Source: Astropecten irregularis (taxonomy: Eukaryota; Echinodermata; Asteroidea; Paxillosida; Astropectinidae). From it: a stretch of DNA of 64,000 nucleotides. Under the pieces are notes generated by a model. The model saw nothing but the letters and a program-made list of their open reading frames with translations, was not told the DNA's origin and made no database searches. Each line of letters opens with the position of its first letter. Within the stretch, counting starts at the first letter, position 1. A program made the translations under genes and the position numbers. This document shows, one piece after another, positions 22,921-34,327 of this stretch. Where the stretch lies: positions 18,017,662-18,081,661 of the forward strand of contig OZ020252.1 in the NCBI GenBank assembly GCA_963971285.1, given 5' to 3'.

Positions 22921-24517
22921 TCCAGATAAAAACAAAAGACATCCATTCATGTGCAGATAATGTTGGATATAAAAAAAAAGCCAATTCGTTCTTCAAAAAA
23001 GTGTTAACTTATTAAGAACGATATCTGTTTCTTTTGTGGCCTATTTAAAGGTATTTACAACTCCGTCCCAGTAAGATTACACGAACCTTAGAAAGTGGAG
23101 CCAAAAATCAATCGAATGACAGAGACAGAGGCGTTTGGAGGCTTATTGATATGCAGGGCCATTTCACCGAGGAAACAACGACGAGACGCAAAGGATTCTA
23201 GTTGATGTTTTGAGCGCTCCAGATTCCCCTTTCCTCGGACGTGCAATAGTGTGTCAGTGGGTGTCTATGTAGATTCAAAGTAAACCTCCTTTATTTGTCT
23301 ATCCATTGGGGAAGCCGGCTGTGCATCGATTGCAACACTGTACAGCAACCCTGACAGCAACCCATCAACTTCGGAGTCTGTAGCCCCTACCCCCACCGAA
23401 AAAAAAAAATCATTTTAATCTATTACCGTGATTTATAGACGAAGTTGATGAAACATGAACCCCCAATGAATAAATTCCACGCCTGTTATCATATCAAGGA
23501 CTTCCCAGTCACGCATGCCACCTTCGCTGTTAAAGTGCAGCGCCCCTCAGCATCCCCAAAGTGCCTCTAGTCCTTCGTTGGCTGTCTCCGGACCCTCATC
23601 CCGCGGCCGGCCGTCCCACCCCTAGCTGTATCTTTAACAGTCACTGGCAACGATTGACTGACCCACATTCAACCATCACGGCCAGCGCATGATGCAACGG
23701 CCGGGAATGACTCTGTCAATAATGTGCCGAGATTCTACAAAGTGTACAGCAATGCCATCCATCAGTGATCAGTCTCGAGTCTCGTTACGACAATGTTCAT
23801 GTAACTGGAATCCCAAACATCCTGTAAACACTTAAGGAACATACCAGAACATACCTGGCAATTTCGTCCCGGAACCCCCCCCCCCCCCCAAAAAAAAGTT
23901 CATTCCGCGAAAAAAACAAAACAAAAAAACGTAAACAAAAATCAATCATACCGATGCTAGCAATTGATACATGTAAATTTTTTTTCTCTGCATTTCCAAT
24001 TAAGTCTATAGAGAAACTAGGTTGCTTTAAACTATTCATCATTGGTCAATCGCCCAACACATTTGATCTCATTCCGCAAGCATGTCAACAACATCCCGTG
24101 CACGGATAGAAAGCAGAAAACCAATCAATTCTAGTGCTGAAACATCTGTCCCTTAAACTGTTCTCTTATCGCCGTGATTGCACAGTACATGAATCTCTTT
24201 GCTCACCCCCCTTCTGTCACCACCCCCCCCCCCCCCCCCCCCGCCAGCAATATATCACCCACGTCATCTCAAAGGTAACTAGTACTCAATACAGGAAAGT
24301 GACACAAATTTCAACAAATATGACATTTCGCCGAGTGTAAACATTCATACTGGAGTTACCCAAACAAAAATAATCTGCCCCAAATGTCACAGACATAGCC
24401 GGCAGGAAACGTTCCTTAAGAGCAACCCCCCCACCCCATCCCCCCTCCTCCCTCCAAACAAAAAATAGATCGAGCTCAGGGTATAAGCACTATGCATGGT
24501 ATGGAATTTTGATATGA
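22921..24517. other. no gene seen; homopolymer C tracts
   Basis: Contains two long C runs (about 23875-23889 and 24223-24242), the first followed directly by an A run. 23070-23350 and 23560-23760 are GC-richer unique islands without coding signal. Confidence 0.45.
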
Positions 24518-24842
24518 GGGCTTTTCACATTATCCAAAATCTCAGGCTTGTAACTGGATCGAACCCTGAGATATTTTCAACCCTTTTCAAACTTTGATAT
24601 TTTCAACCCCGAGCCAACCCGGGTAGGGTTGCCTAGCCGGATCGAAATCAACCCTGAAAATCTCAACCCGGTTCCAAACTGCATTTTGCGCCGTGTGATC
24701 TGTGTTGTATGAGCCGGTTCACCATAAACGTAGTGTGAATGTTGCATCTCTTTGATCCGGTTCAAAAACGTGCCGGGCTGAACCGGGGCGGATCCGGGTT
24801 GATTTCAACACGGATCGAAAAGGAGATAGTGCGAAAAGGCCT
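24518..24842. mobile_element. GGGCTTTTCACA-ended MITE
   Basis: The left end GGGCTTTTCACATTATCC and right end ATAGTGCGAAAAGGCCT are inverted complements. The interior carries repeated AACCC/GGGTT blocks (AATCAACCCTGAAAATCTCA against GGGTTGATTTCAAC) that pair as inner arms. About 325 bp, no transposase. Confidence 0.7.
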
Positions 24843-25980
24843 AAGGTAATCCTGGAATGTTGGAAGCAGTCTAATAATAGAGAAATTTGCCCATTACTTT
24901 GCAGAATAATAAACAAACAAGATGTAATCTGAATTCAACAATCAAGAAAGTGAACTTTTTGGGGGCAAGTCCTCCAATAATGATGTTTTCTTGACAAATT
25001 TCTCGTCCTGAGTTATTCACAAGTAGGGCGGGGGTAGCAAGCACTTGAAGCAGGGAATCAAATGAAAGGTGACAGACCAAAAAAAAAAAAAAACAGCGAC
25101 GTAAATGCCAATATTGCGCTTGAACGAGCGAGGAGTCGGTTTACAGTCACGGCAGCGCACCTTTTAAACCAACAAACTTGTGCTCCCTCGCCGCCCACGC
25201 AATTGAACAGGTCAGTGAGATGAGAAGGAGTCTTTCAACCCTGAATTTCTAAGTACAAGAATAAGGTTTAAGAAATGACCGTAAACTAGGAACTCATCTA
25301 CTTCACACACACGGAATAATTGTGAGTCAAACTCAGTCAAGTGATTTTGGTCTGCCTTGGGCGTCAATATGTAAGAATTACGGAAGAAGAGAGCAAGAAA
25401 TGAACTAAGAGTTCAGCTTGACAAAAGAACTCCATCAGAACAACAATGTGTGGGTAAACAGCAGCTTGAAAGATGACTCTGGGTAATAGACAATATCCTG
25501 TTTAGGCTATACCTGATTTATAATCTAGGCTTTGAAACATTTTGTTATGCATGCAGGGAAAAAAAGGATGCTTTTCAATCCATTTGGATATGTTTTCATG
25601 TAATACTGTTCTGATAAATTACTATGACAATCTTTAATCAAAATCAGACCAGAATATGCCCTTATTACATGTATTACAGCAGCATGCATGGTACAAGAGT
25701 TTGTGTGTCAGTTTGGAATACCGCTAGAGCTTCATTCAGATTTCAAATAAAGGCACACATTTTGAGTCGGAAGTTTTTAGAGAGATAGGCCAAATACTAT
25801 AGACCAAGGTTGAAACTAACACAGACTTCGCAGAAGAGTTGCGGAGTAATCTGCAGACTGCCCACCAGAGGACGAGAGAGTGTCTTGGGAAGAGTGCTCG
25901 GACGAGCTTGCATCCCTGGGCCCAAGACTGCTCAAATCATTTCCTGGCTCTGAGGTATGATTTAAGAAATCATTTGGGAG
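24843..25980. other. no gene seen
   Basis: AT-rich unique DNA with an A run at about 25080-25093. Nothing coding is supported. Confidence 0.5.
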
Positions 25981-26103
25981 AGTGTCTGTACGGTATTCAG
26001 GAGGCTGCCGGTTCGAATACCGCTCCAGTCAATGTTTCTTTGTTCACTTTTCAAAGACTTTAAAATTCAGTCGGTTTCCCTTGTGGTTATTTGATGATTA
26101 AAT
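25981..26103 (+). mobile_element. tRNA-derived SINE-like element, copy 4 (5'-truncated)
   Basis: Starts within the tRNA-like part (TACGGTATTCAGGAGG). It has a good B box (GGTTCGAATACC), the TCTTTGTTCACTTTTCAAAG block, and a complete 3' terminus ending GGTTTCCCTTGTGGTTATTT and then GATGATTAAA. Confidence 0.85.
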
Positions 26104-26832
26104 AAGACTCAATAAAGAATTCCTCCACAACCCTTTATACCCAGTGATGGAAGGAACCGAACAGTCTGGAGGATTCCAAGTACCAGACTGTGCATCTCTG
26201 TTCCATGACAACAAAGAAGCGCAGATAGTCTGGTGCCTCAAGATAAAAAGTCTAATACAAATAGTACAGTTCATTATTAAATACACCAGCCTCCATGCTT
26301 AGATAACAAACTGGATAGCCAGGCCTGCACTGAGACAATATCATATGATTCACGGAAGAGCTCCAATTTAATGAACTTTTTCTGCACTTTCTTCACAGCA
26401 AACCCAGAGGGGACGAAACGAAAACAGATCCAGTAGCATCGGCCGACAAATTTTCCTTTCCCTCGGAACGAGCAGCTAGACTATAAGAGCTACGAGAAGA
26501 CCCAGGTATGTACGTAACTAACTTGATCACAGTCAAATTAGTTGACGCAAATTCCCTGCCGGCACTTTGTGAAAAAATATCCAACCTTATCAGATTAAAG
26601 CTGGGTAAAAATTGTCTGAATGCCATCATCAAATTATTGAAATATAGAAAGAAAGATGAACGTATGTATGAATGTTCAAGTTCTGAAAGAAGTGCGGATG
26701 GCAGATGAGAATGTATCATTTGCAACCAGTTTTTTTTTTTTTTTTAATTTGCAGGATTACTACCCGGTACTCGCAAATTTCATTCCTGGAGACAGAAATA
26801 AAAGCCGTGGCTCTGTGCTTGATATCAGTTCA

Positions 26833-27260
26833 GTGGTCGATTTCACCAAGCACTAAAGATCAATCTTAAATCATGAACCAATCGTAATTGCGTTTGCAAA
26901 ATAGAGGCTCAGGCTCTGTCTCAGGCTCTGGCTCCATTTCATGAATCCATTCTGAAGTAACGGGTATCAAAATAGAGGCTTTAAGCATTGGTTCGGAAGT
27001 AGATTCTCTAGTTATGAAAAGAAAAAAACAGAGCTACAGCTTCAATGAAAAAACACAACTTATATTAACATCATATGAATATCAGAGCTGGAGCCGGAGT
27101 CGGAGTCGGAGTCGGAGCCTGAGCCTAAGCCTAAGCCTGAGTCCAAGCCTGAGCCACAGTTGAGTAAATCCCAAAAATTTGATGTCACAATACAAATCAC
27201 CATGGCGATAGTGACAAGTCATCTTAAAGACCGATCTTAAGGTTTCATGAAATCCAGCCC
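26833..27260. mobile_element. TGGTCGATTTCAC-ended MITE carrying a nested insertion
   Basis: The outer arms TGGTCGATTTCACCAAGCAC and GGTTTCATGAAATCCAGCCC are inverted complements with divergence, and the adjacent AAAGATCAATCTTAA and TTAAAGACCGATCTTAA also pair. Between them lies the hexamer-ended element at 26890-27155, so an older element was split by a younger one. Confidence 0.6.
26890..27155. mobile_element. hexamer-ended MITE (GGCTCA family), copy 2, nested
   Basis: The left end runs AGAGGCTCAGGCTCTGTCTC. The right end is an expanded run of about eleven hexamers (GGAGTC, GAGCCT, AAGCCT types) at about 27089-27155. The interior shares GGTTCGGAAGTAGATTCTCT with other copies. The expanded terminus makes this copy longer than the rest. 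Confidence 0.8.
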
Positions 27261-27879
27261 AGCTCTTTCAGCAAACTGAGACACTCGTGTTTTCAGTCCT
27301 AACATGATCCCGAGTAGTTGCCCATTCTCAAGGGATTCTCTTCCCCCTTGTACACCTTACGATGCCCCCACACCGCTTCCGTTACCTGTTTTCTATCAAC
27401 ACACTTGGGCCTTGAAGGAGGATGGAACGGAGGAGCAAGAAAACAGTGTCCGTATATTGAACAGTCTTTACATGGGACGTGCGAGGAAATAAACTTCGAA
27501 CACTGTTTCATCAATTCTGCCAGTTTAATCATTACAAAAAAAGGTTCAGCCACTACTTAATGTATTCCAGAGTTTGCACTGCCAGACGATGTTGCTACCA
27601 AAGTGAATCGACCGGCCCTGCTCTGCCGCCCGAAAAAAACCACCACATAAAGACTCATCCAGTAAGGCTAATTCAGGATGTAACATTACACCATCTGCGG
27701 GTGTAAATGTCCCCAGCTAATGGGATCATTTCACTGGTGAGACTGAACTGCAGGTAATGCCTCATGATTCAGGGGGCAGGGGATGCGTTGGCAATGGGAA
27801 CGGTAGCAAGTGGAGGGCGTGATGTCTCTTCCTTCAAGAACTGTATAAAATAACACAGTCTGTGTTATAATTACAAATG

Positions 27880-28300
27880 GGGTATTAGGGAGACACGTTA
27901 GCCGGGACTTAGGGAGACTTTCGATGTCTCCCTAAGGTACCAGCAACCTTTTAAAGATATATTTTAATAGAAGACAGAGAATGCTCTCAATATGAACATA
28001 ACGTCAATTTCAAGTTCATTGGTTTGGAGGATGTTTAGAAATAGGTAAGTAAAGTTTGTGCAGGACCCTATGGGAAAGTTTCCCTAAGGTCCCATCCTCG
28101 GTTATTATTATTACTATTGTGATTATATTGTTAAAAGGGAGGAAAGAAACGTTTTGCTATATAAGTCAACGTTAGGGATAAACCAGATGTTAGAGGGAAA
28201 TTGAAAAGAAACAGTTTTGGGTTTAAGAAAGAGAATGCTCCCAATAAGAAAATTGACCAATTTCAAGTTTATCAGTTCGGAGGATAAGTAGTTAAATTTC
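27880..28300. repeat. duplicated segment with a perfect hairpin
   Basis: CTTAGGGAGAC (27908-27918) and GTCTCCCTAAG (27925-27935) form a perfect 11-bp stem with a 6-base loop. A segment of about 70 bp (27972-28040, containing GAGAATGCTCTCAATATGA) is repeated in direct orientation at 28226-28300 (GAGAATGCTCCCAATAAGA). TTTCCCTAAGGTCCC at about 28079 may be the partner terminus of an inverted-repeat element. Confidence 0.5.
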
Positions 28301-28471
28301 CAACGCTCCCAAACAATTACAAAAACACCCATTATAACTATAGAGTTTGTCGCTCTACACTAAGACCAACTACTTCTATCTGCACAGCCACTTGCAAACC
28401 CAATTCTGGTGCCAAAGGTGCACAAACAGGTAACATGAGCAAGGTGGAGGTGTTTGGAGTAGAGAGCCAAG

Positions 28472-28532
28472 ATGGTGCAACAACCGAGGGCCTCTAAGCT
28501 GAAGAAGGTTGAAGCTGAGTACTCTATGTCTG
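28472..28532 (+). CDS. possible first coding exon, unrecognised
   Basis: An ATG in good context (A at -3, G at +4) opens 20 codons (MVQQPRASKLKKVEAEYSMS plus one base) that end at a consensus donor G|GTGAGT. No downstream exon was found and no family is recognised. The opposite strand is open too (82 codons, 28360-28608), so either reading or neither may be real. Confidence 0.15.
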
Positions 28533-28659
28533 GTGAGTTTAGGAGCTCCAAATCTTCTTGCATGTTTGTGCTGATTGTCCAACTACCTGCCATGGCTGAT
28601 TCCTCCACTCCCTCCCTCCAAAATCAAAACTTATAAACTGACATCATGAATGTACGAGT

Positions 28660-28981
28660 ATCTAGGGTGGCAAGTGTGTAAGGCAAGTGCGTTAGGCACT
28701 CGCCTCTCACCAATGTTGCCCGGGTTCGAATCCAGCCTATGTCATATGTGAGTAGAGTTGTGCATTGGTTCTCTCCTATGCTACGAGCGTTTTTCTGCAG
28801 GTTCTCCGATCTCAGGCTGTACTCCGTGATCATATATGGGTTGATGTGGCTGGCAGCCAAGGGCACCTATGAAAGCCTGCAACTCGATCACGTTGAAGTG
28901 GCATCCTTCGCAATTCAGCACCCAAGCTGCGAGTAAGGATGATCAGCCTCCCAAATTATTATTATTATTATTATTATTATC
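28660..28981 (+). mobile_element. second SINE type: tRNA head, conserved core, (ATT)n tail
   Basis: A tRNA-like head with B box GGGTTCGAATCC (about 28721-28732) is followed by a core (TTGGTTCTCTCCTATGCTAC, then TTTTTCTGCAGGTTCTCCG). That core resembles the conserved central domain shared by SINE superfamilies of invertebrate deuterostomes. It ends in an ATT microsatellite tail (28957-28981), as in LINE-mobilised SINEs. The domain's formal name cannot be assigned from memory. Confidence 0.75.
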
Positions 28982-30327
28982 ATCTAGCGACCTTCCCTTT
29001 GCCATCCCAAACCTAAATGGCACCAGGTGTTTCACTGACTTCAGAAGGTCAACGGAGTGTTTGTTGTCACTCTTCTTCATCTCACTCATAAAATCAATTA
29101 CTGGCGTCCTTCATAGCGCATTTTTGATCATTTATCTCCTTGGTAATCAGCGATTACATTCTCTCAAGGGCAACTTGGTATTTACTGTATGTGACTATGT
29201 GAGTAGTGGTTATTTGTTTGTTTGTTTGTTGTCTGTCTGTCAGTTTGATTAGTTAATCAATTTCACTGATTGTTTTTGTTTTGTTTTTTTTCACTTTTCA
29301 CTGATCTTTTTATAAAAGATTTTCGGTCGTTGTTTTACTAATTTCTGGATAAATACACCATTTCAGGCAGAAAAAAATTAACGGTATGTTTCTACCACCA
29401 CCATCTTCATACCCTGTAAGTTATACGTAAATCTGTGAACATTTCTGGTTTGGTGTCTTACCAAAGTATGATACTACCTTTAAGAGGTGATTTGCCTCCT
29501 AAATTATCATCACAACTATTGTTTCAATTTCAATTCACCTGTTATTTGAATAATTGGCATCACTGCGTCTACCTGTCTACAAATCCACCTGCTATAGTAC
29601 TACTAAACACACCCTGCCAAGGAATTGAAAATCAGCGTCACGTCACAGATGTACGAGGTCTGCTATATTCAACAACAAAAAACTCTACAAGAATACAGAG
29701 AGGAAATCACACTTGATCTTTCCCCCAAGAAGTTGAGACGGGCCGACTCCGAAGAGCTGAGCACAAGACAGTGCAACTGTTCTCCATCTCGCACAAGCGG
29801 GACGGACGCACAAAGATTCATTTGTGCTACAATCGGTTGAGATGCGACCAAAAGAAAAGAGACAGGGTAAAAAAGGCGAGGCCGATCCGATGTTTGCACA
29901 AGCTCCACTCCTAGTTCCGTCCACAATTGCCAGAGGTTTCTTATTCTCTTCTCGTCTTAAGAGAAACTAAATCCTTCATCTTTCTGTAAAGGCCACTGAA
30001 GGGGATGGAGATCCTGCTTTAAATGGTGGCGATGACGCATGCAGTTTAATATCAGTCGTTGGAATGAATGGGCGGGTAAAAATAAAATACGCAAGTCGGA
30101 GGAAGAAACGAGACTATGTAAACTGAGCAGTGATCATCGGAGGTAAAGACCTTCTTCTTTATCTTCTTTCTGTTTTTGTGGTTGTGTTTTGCAGTCGTCG
30201 TGAATCTGGGTTAAGTCCATGATGACTGAGATGTTAGCTTGGCACTTTTTCCAGTCCCAGCTGACACTCTGGATTTAACACTCAAAACCCGCAACGTCGC
30301 ATCATTCTCAAAGGCCCAAGGACATTG
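28982..30327. other. no gene seen apart from a TTAA-element fragment
   Basis: Unique AT-rich DNA with a GTTT run at about 29214-29230. The frames at 29669-29926 (both strands) are unsupported. Confidence 0.45.
29320..29483. mobile_element. TTAA-flanked MITE, copy B (truncated)
   Basis: Only one end is present, in the opposite orientation to copy A: ACCCTGTAAGTTATACGTAA, then CCAAAGTATGATACTACCT and TTAA at 29480-29483. The other half is absent. Confidence 0.75.
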
Positions 30328-30702
30328 TTAAAGGTAGTATCATACTTTGGAAAGACACCAAAACAGAAATGTTGACAGATTTACATATAACTTACAGGGT
30401 ATGAAGATGGAGGTGGTAGAAACATACCGTTAAAATTGTTCCCCCTGAAATGGTGTGTTTATTCAGAAATTAGTAAAACAACGACCGAAAATCTTGTTGA
30501 TCTTTTAAAAGATCAAAAATAAAAGAGAAAAGACTTCAGAAATACTGTGGCCGTTTTTCACTGTTTTCTCAAAAAGTGGGCACCGTATGGGACTGAAATT
30601 TTCACACACGACTATTACTGTATGGTCCTTTGTCCTTACTGATATTTTTGCCCATGAATCTGTATTTCTTTGACAAAAACCAATGTATGATATTACCTTT
30701 AA
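30328..30702. mobile_element. TTAA-flanked MITE, copy C (complete)
   Basis: TTAA, then AGGTAGTATCATACTTTGG at the left and CAATGTATGATATTACCT then TTAA at the right, 375 bp in all. The interior contains CTTTTAAAAGATC, a small palindrome also present in copies D and F. It overlaps unsupported minus-strand frames (30505-30741, 30602-31081). Confidence 0.88.
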
Positions 30703-31696
30703 GAGGAAAAATGATATGAAAATATATTGAGTTTCTGTCATTTGCTGTAATGTGTAATGTATGCATCTGCATCGCTTGAAGGGAACAGCAATCTATAAGA
30801 AAATATCGAATCAAAACATCCGATGCGACTTGCTCAGTCAATGGGAGAGTTTTATTGCTTTTAATTTTATTCGTTGATTGATTTATTTTGGGGTCATTTG
30901 TCTTGTCATTGTATCCGTAAAATATTTGCCCAACGGCGGCAAAGTGCCAAGGGTGACACGAGACTAAGACACAACAAAGGAAGATGACCACCCAGAAACT
31001 TGCTTTAAAACATGATGCGTTGAATCTGAGCCAAATACAGGTGTAAGTTGTGCCTGTGTATACTAGTAACCCGGGATACAAACAATGTTATACTCAAAAT
31101 TCCTTCTAATTGCATTCAATGCATAGCAATGGTTTCAAACTTCAGAGCAGGATGTATACGAGTGACCCAGAACTCACAAGAGGTGAGCGTTTATCTGCAG
31201 AACACTCGGTAAAAAGTGCAACCAACAGCCACCATATTACAACGTGCTATACTTGTCAAACTATTTTGGTCATGATACATGTATATATACACACACATAT
31301 TCACATGAACTTGCAAGCAGTCATTTTTTTGTGTGAAAACACAGCAACAAATCACGGCGTGTTTGTTCTTGATTCTTATCGAGGTCAAGATGAAAGTGGG
31401 TCTCATTCTAAAAAAAAAAAAGGACACACCCTCGGGCCTCCGGGAGCCGGCGAGAACAAACTCTGAAGATGGAGTATTAAAGAAGAAGAAGTTGAAGGAG
31501 TGAGAGAATGATGAAAATAAGGCCCTCCTCTACGTCTTGTGGTCTCATTTATTTGAAAGGGTTCCTGGGTCCACGGGTCTGACAGGACTGACGGCCAGCT
31601 GCCTGCTAATGCCCCTAATTCCTTGGGCCCACGTACGTACGAACGGGGAGAAAAGTCGCACCCGTGGGGGGAAAAGTAAGGCCATAAAAAAAAAAA
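30703..31696. other. no gene seen
   Basis: Unique, AT-rich. It includes an A run at about 31411-31421 and CACGTACGTACG near 31630. The 159-codon minus frame at 30602-31081 runs from the MITE into this DNA and shows no domain. Confidence 0.5.
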
Positions 31697-32042
31697 TGTT
31701 GTATTGGAGTAACGGAGGTTTGGAAAATAGGGTAGGGCGGGCGGATTTTTTATTTTTTTTATATTTTTTTTTTCCTGTATTAAATGCTTTTTTTCCTGTA
31801 TATCACAGTATTTGACGAGTCAAATAAAGACAAGAAATGACATAACAACTTTAACCAGTCTGGTTTACATCTTTTGCTCCTTTTAAGCTTTTAATCTGCA
31901 TACAAATTTGCGATTGTTTTATTTTATTTAATTTTTTTCCCCAATTTTTATTTTTTTATTTTTTTATTTTTTTATTTTTTGGTTTAAAATGTTTACGGTC
32001 GGGGCATATTTTTGGGTCGGGCGGGTTACGCCAATACAACAA
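31697..32042. mobile_element. TGTTGTATTGG-ended MITE
   Basis: Left TGTTGTATTGGAGTAAC and right GTTACGCCAATACAACA are inverted complements (one mismatch), followed on both sides by GGGCGGG-type sequence. The interior is T-rich with ATTTTTTT octamers repeated about four times (about 31949-31980). About 346 bp, no coding. Confidence 0.65.
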
Positions 32043-34327
32043 TTTTTTTTTAATGGCCTAAGTTAACCGACTTAAGATAAACCTGAACGTGATTAACTTT
32101 CTACGCATCCCCCTGCCTGTGTTGTATTTGCTTGTTTGTTTGGCATTGCTTATGGTGTTTTTGCGGGGGTTAAGTTTAATTTGCTACAGCGTTATTGTGT
32201 ATGCTTTGAGGTATGAATCATCAGTAAGAAAAAGGCATCTAGCCAAGCCAATAGATGGAACAATATTTTTGTTAAGAAAAAGCCCCTGTGGCTTATATCT
32301 TGCAGATGATGTCATTTTTCATTTGTCATAAAAACTACCAAGCAAAAGGTATGCTGTCCTCGGAATAATTCCTTGTTTTTGCGTTGCCTGAAATTTCTGT
32401 GCATATCATATCATAAAATACATATTCATGCACATAGGGCCTATACGTTGTGTCTTTTGCAACATGACCCATTTCACTGGGTTGGGGCACAGTTTTTCCG
32501 ATGCCTATGTTTAATATGTCAATAGCCTTGTACCATTCTATATCATATATCACAACTCCTGTAGAATATTGGTCTGTGTTATCATCGATTAGTGAAGTTG
32601 TACGCATTGATTTCATTGTAAACTCAGACATTGGTGCACATTGATCATACTGGATGGTATACGCCTTTATCACGGCACATCCATTTTTGTCGCCTTCCTT
32701 GTATACCCGTAGGAAAAGATAACACAAATTCACACTAGAAAACGGGTACCAGACTATTTCGAATCCCAGCCTCGATTTCATTACACTGCTTCGAATGGGG
32801 ATGGATGCACCGTGAAAATGGTCTATAGCCTTAAGCTTTGCTCATACTACATGCAAATTTGAGAACTTTCAGTATAAAATGTTCTTGTGCCACAAAGATG
32901 AGAAAAAACATATTGATTTTTTGTGTCAGCAAAATTGGCTTCACAATTCCTAGGAAATATGAACCAAGGTTTACTCATGCAACATGAATAATTGACCCAT
33001 TCCGGCCTGTCAATCAACTGTGCCCTTTGACCAATAAGAGGACGCCTTTTAATCAGGTGACCACGAAAGCCTCTGTCAAACTCGGTCACATGCTGTATGT
33101 AAACACAAACGGTCCAAAGCCAGAACGGTCCATTATAAATAACACAGTTGTGCCCAAACCCTGTACAAATAACCAATGTAGAGCTGTTTTTTTCATCAAA
33201 TCTTAACTGCAGAAATGTTAAAATATATCTCTGATAAAGGATATCTTTTACAAACCCCCAACTAAAACACAGCATTTATTACTTAACAAACGAAAAGAAT
33301 AATGGATTTTTGGCCAATATGTAAAAATGAGTAAGTATGTTCTTGTGCACCAATACTTTGCAGAATGTCAAACTTGTTGAGGCAACTTTTTTTCAAAAGG
33401 GAAATACCAGACCTGTACATCTTAAAACGAAAAGGAGAGAAACACAATCATATCCCAGTGATTAAATACTGCTGATCCAGATAGCATCAGTTTGCACTGA
33501 CACAACACAAACTTCCACAGACTGGCCAATTTCTCTCTTTTTATTTATTTGTCGTCAAATCTATTACGCCAAAGGAGAGAAGAAAATTGAAAGCTGTCAG
33601 AATAAAAAAAAACTGCTCCAATTCTGACATTTCAAGCTGGCATTTTGGATGGCTGCGGCACCATTAATTCTCCCTGACAGGAATTGAAATACACAAAAAC
33701 TGTAGCGATATTGTTTTTTTTTTAGGGGGGGGGGTGGGGGGTGGGGGAGGGAGGGGAGTTCGCATGCAATCCAGGACACCTGCCATAGTCTTCTAAGGGG
33801 ACCCCGCCCACACCAAACTGATTCAATTTAATCCAACTTGAATTGAAATCTTTGTAAATACCGTTGACTGGCAACCTGTATCGAGATAGATAATCGTGCC
33901 AAAAAAGCAAGACGTGCATTTCGGCACGTTCCCAGAAGATTGTGTTACATCACGCACATCTCGACCTGTGTTCTTCTATATGGATTTATAGAGCCACGCA
34001 GAATACAGTCTTCTCATATCACACCATTATATAAACTGAGTCTGTACGACAAATGCAGGGATGTCTAAAGATATGAGAGATGATTGGTCCACTCTCTCAA
34101 CTACGGGAAGTTCAGTAACGAATGAGAAGCATGGAATACTCATCACATGATCTCTTAAAGTCACTGCATCTCAATAATAATTTCTAAATCTGGTAGCAAA
34201 CAATTTTTTGTAAAAGTACAGCTTTTTTATTAAAAAACACTAGATTTAAACGAAGAGTCGGCCACTTCCAATTGGATTTTATTTTCTTATCGATGCGCAT
34301 TTATCTCTATTTTCAACAAATGTTTCA
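32043..34327. other. no gene seen
   Basis: AT-rich. Two minus-strand frames (148 codons at 32335-32781, 142 codons at 32847-33275) are the longest here. Neither has a recognisable domain, and the first begins inside a dispersed repeat (about 32730-32835, shared with 51543-51655). A G-rich tract lies at about 33725-33759. Confidence 0.45.

Noticed and set aside
30602..31081. 159-codon minus-strand open frame
   Set aside because: Its C-terminal third lies inside a TTAA-type MITE and the rest has no domain or splice structure.
32335..32781. 148-codon minus-strand open frame
   Set aside because: Begins inside a dispersed repeat; no recognisable domain; AT-rich chance frame is likelier.
32847..33275. 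142-codon minus-strand open frame
   Set aside because: No domain, no paired splice sites and no link to the neighbouring frame.
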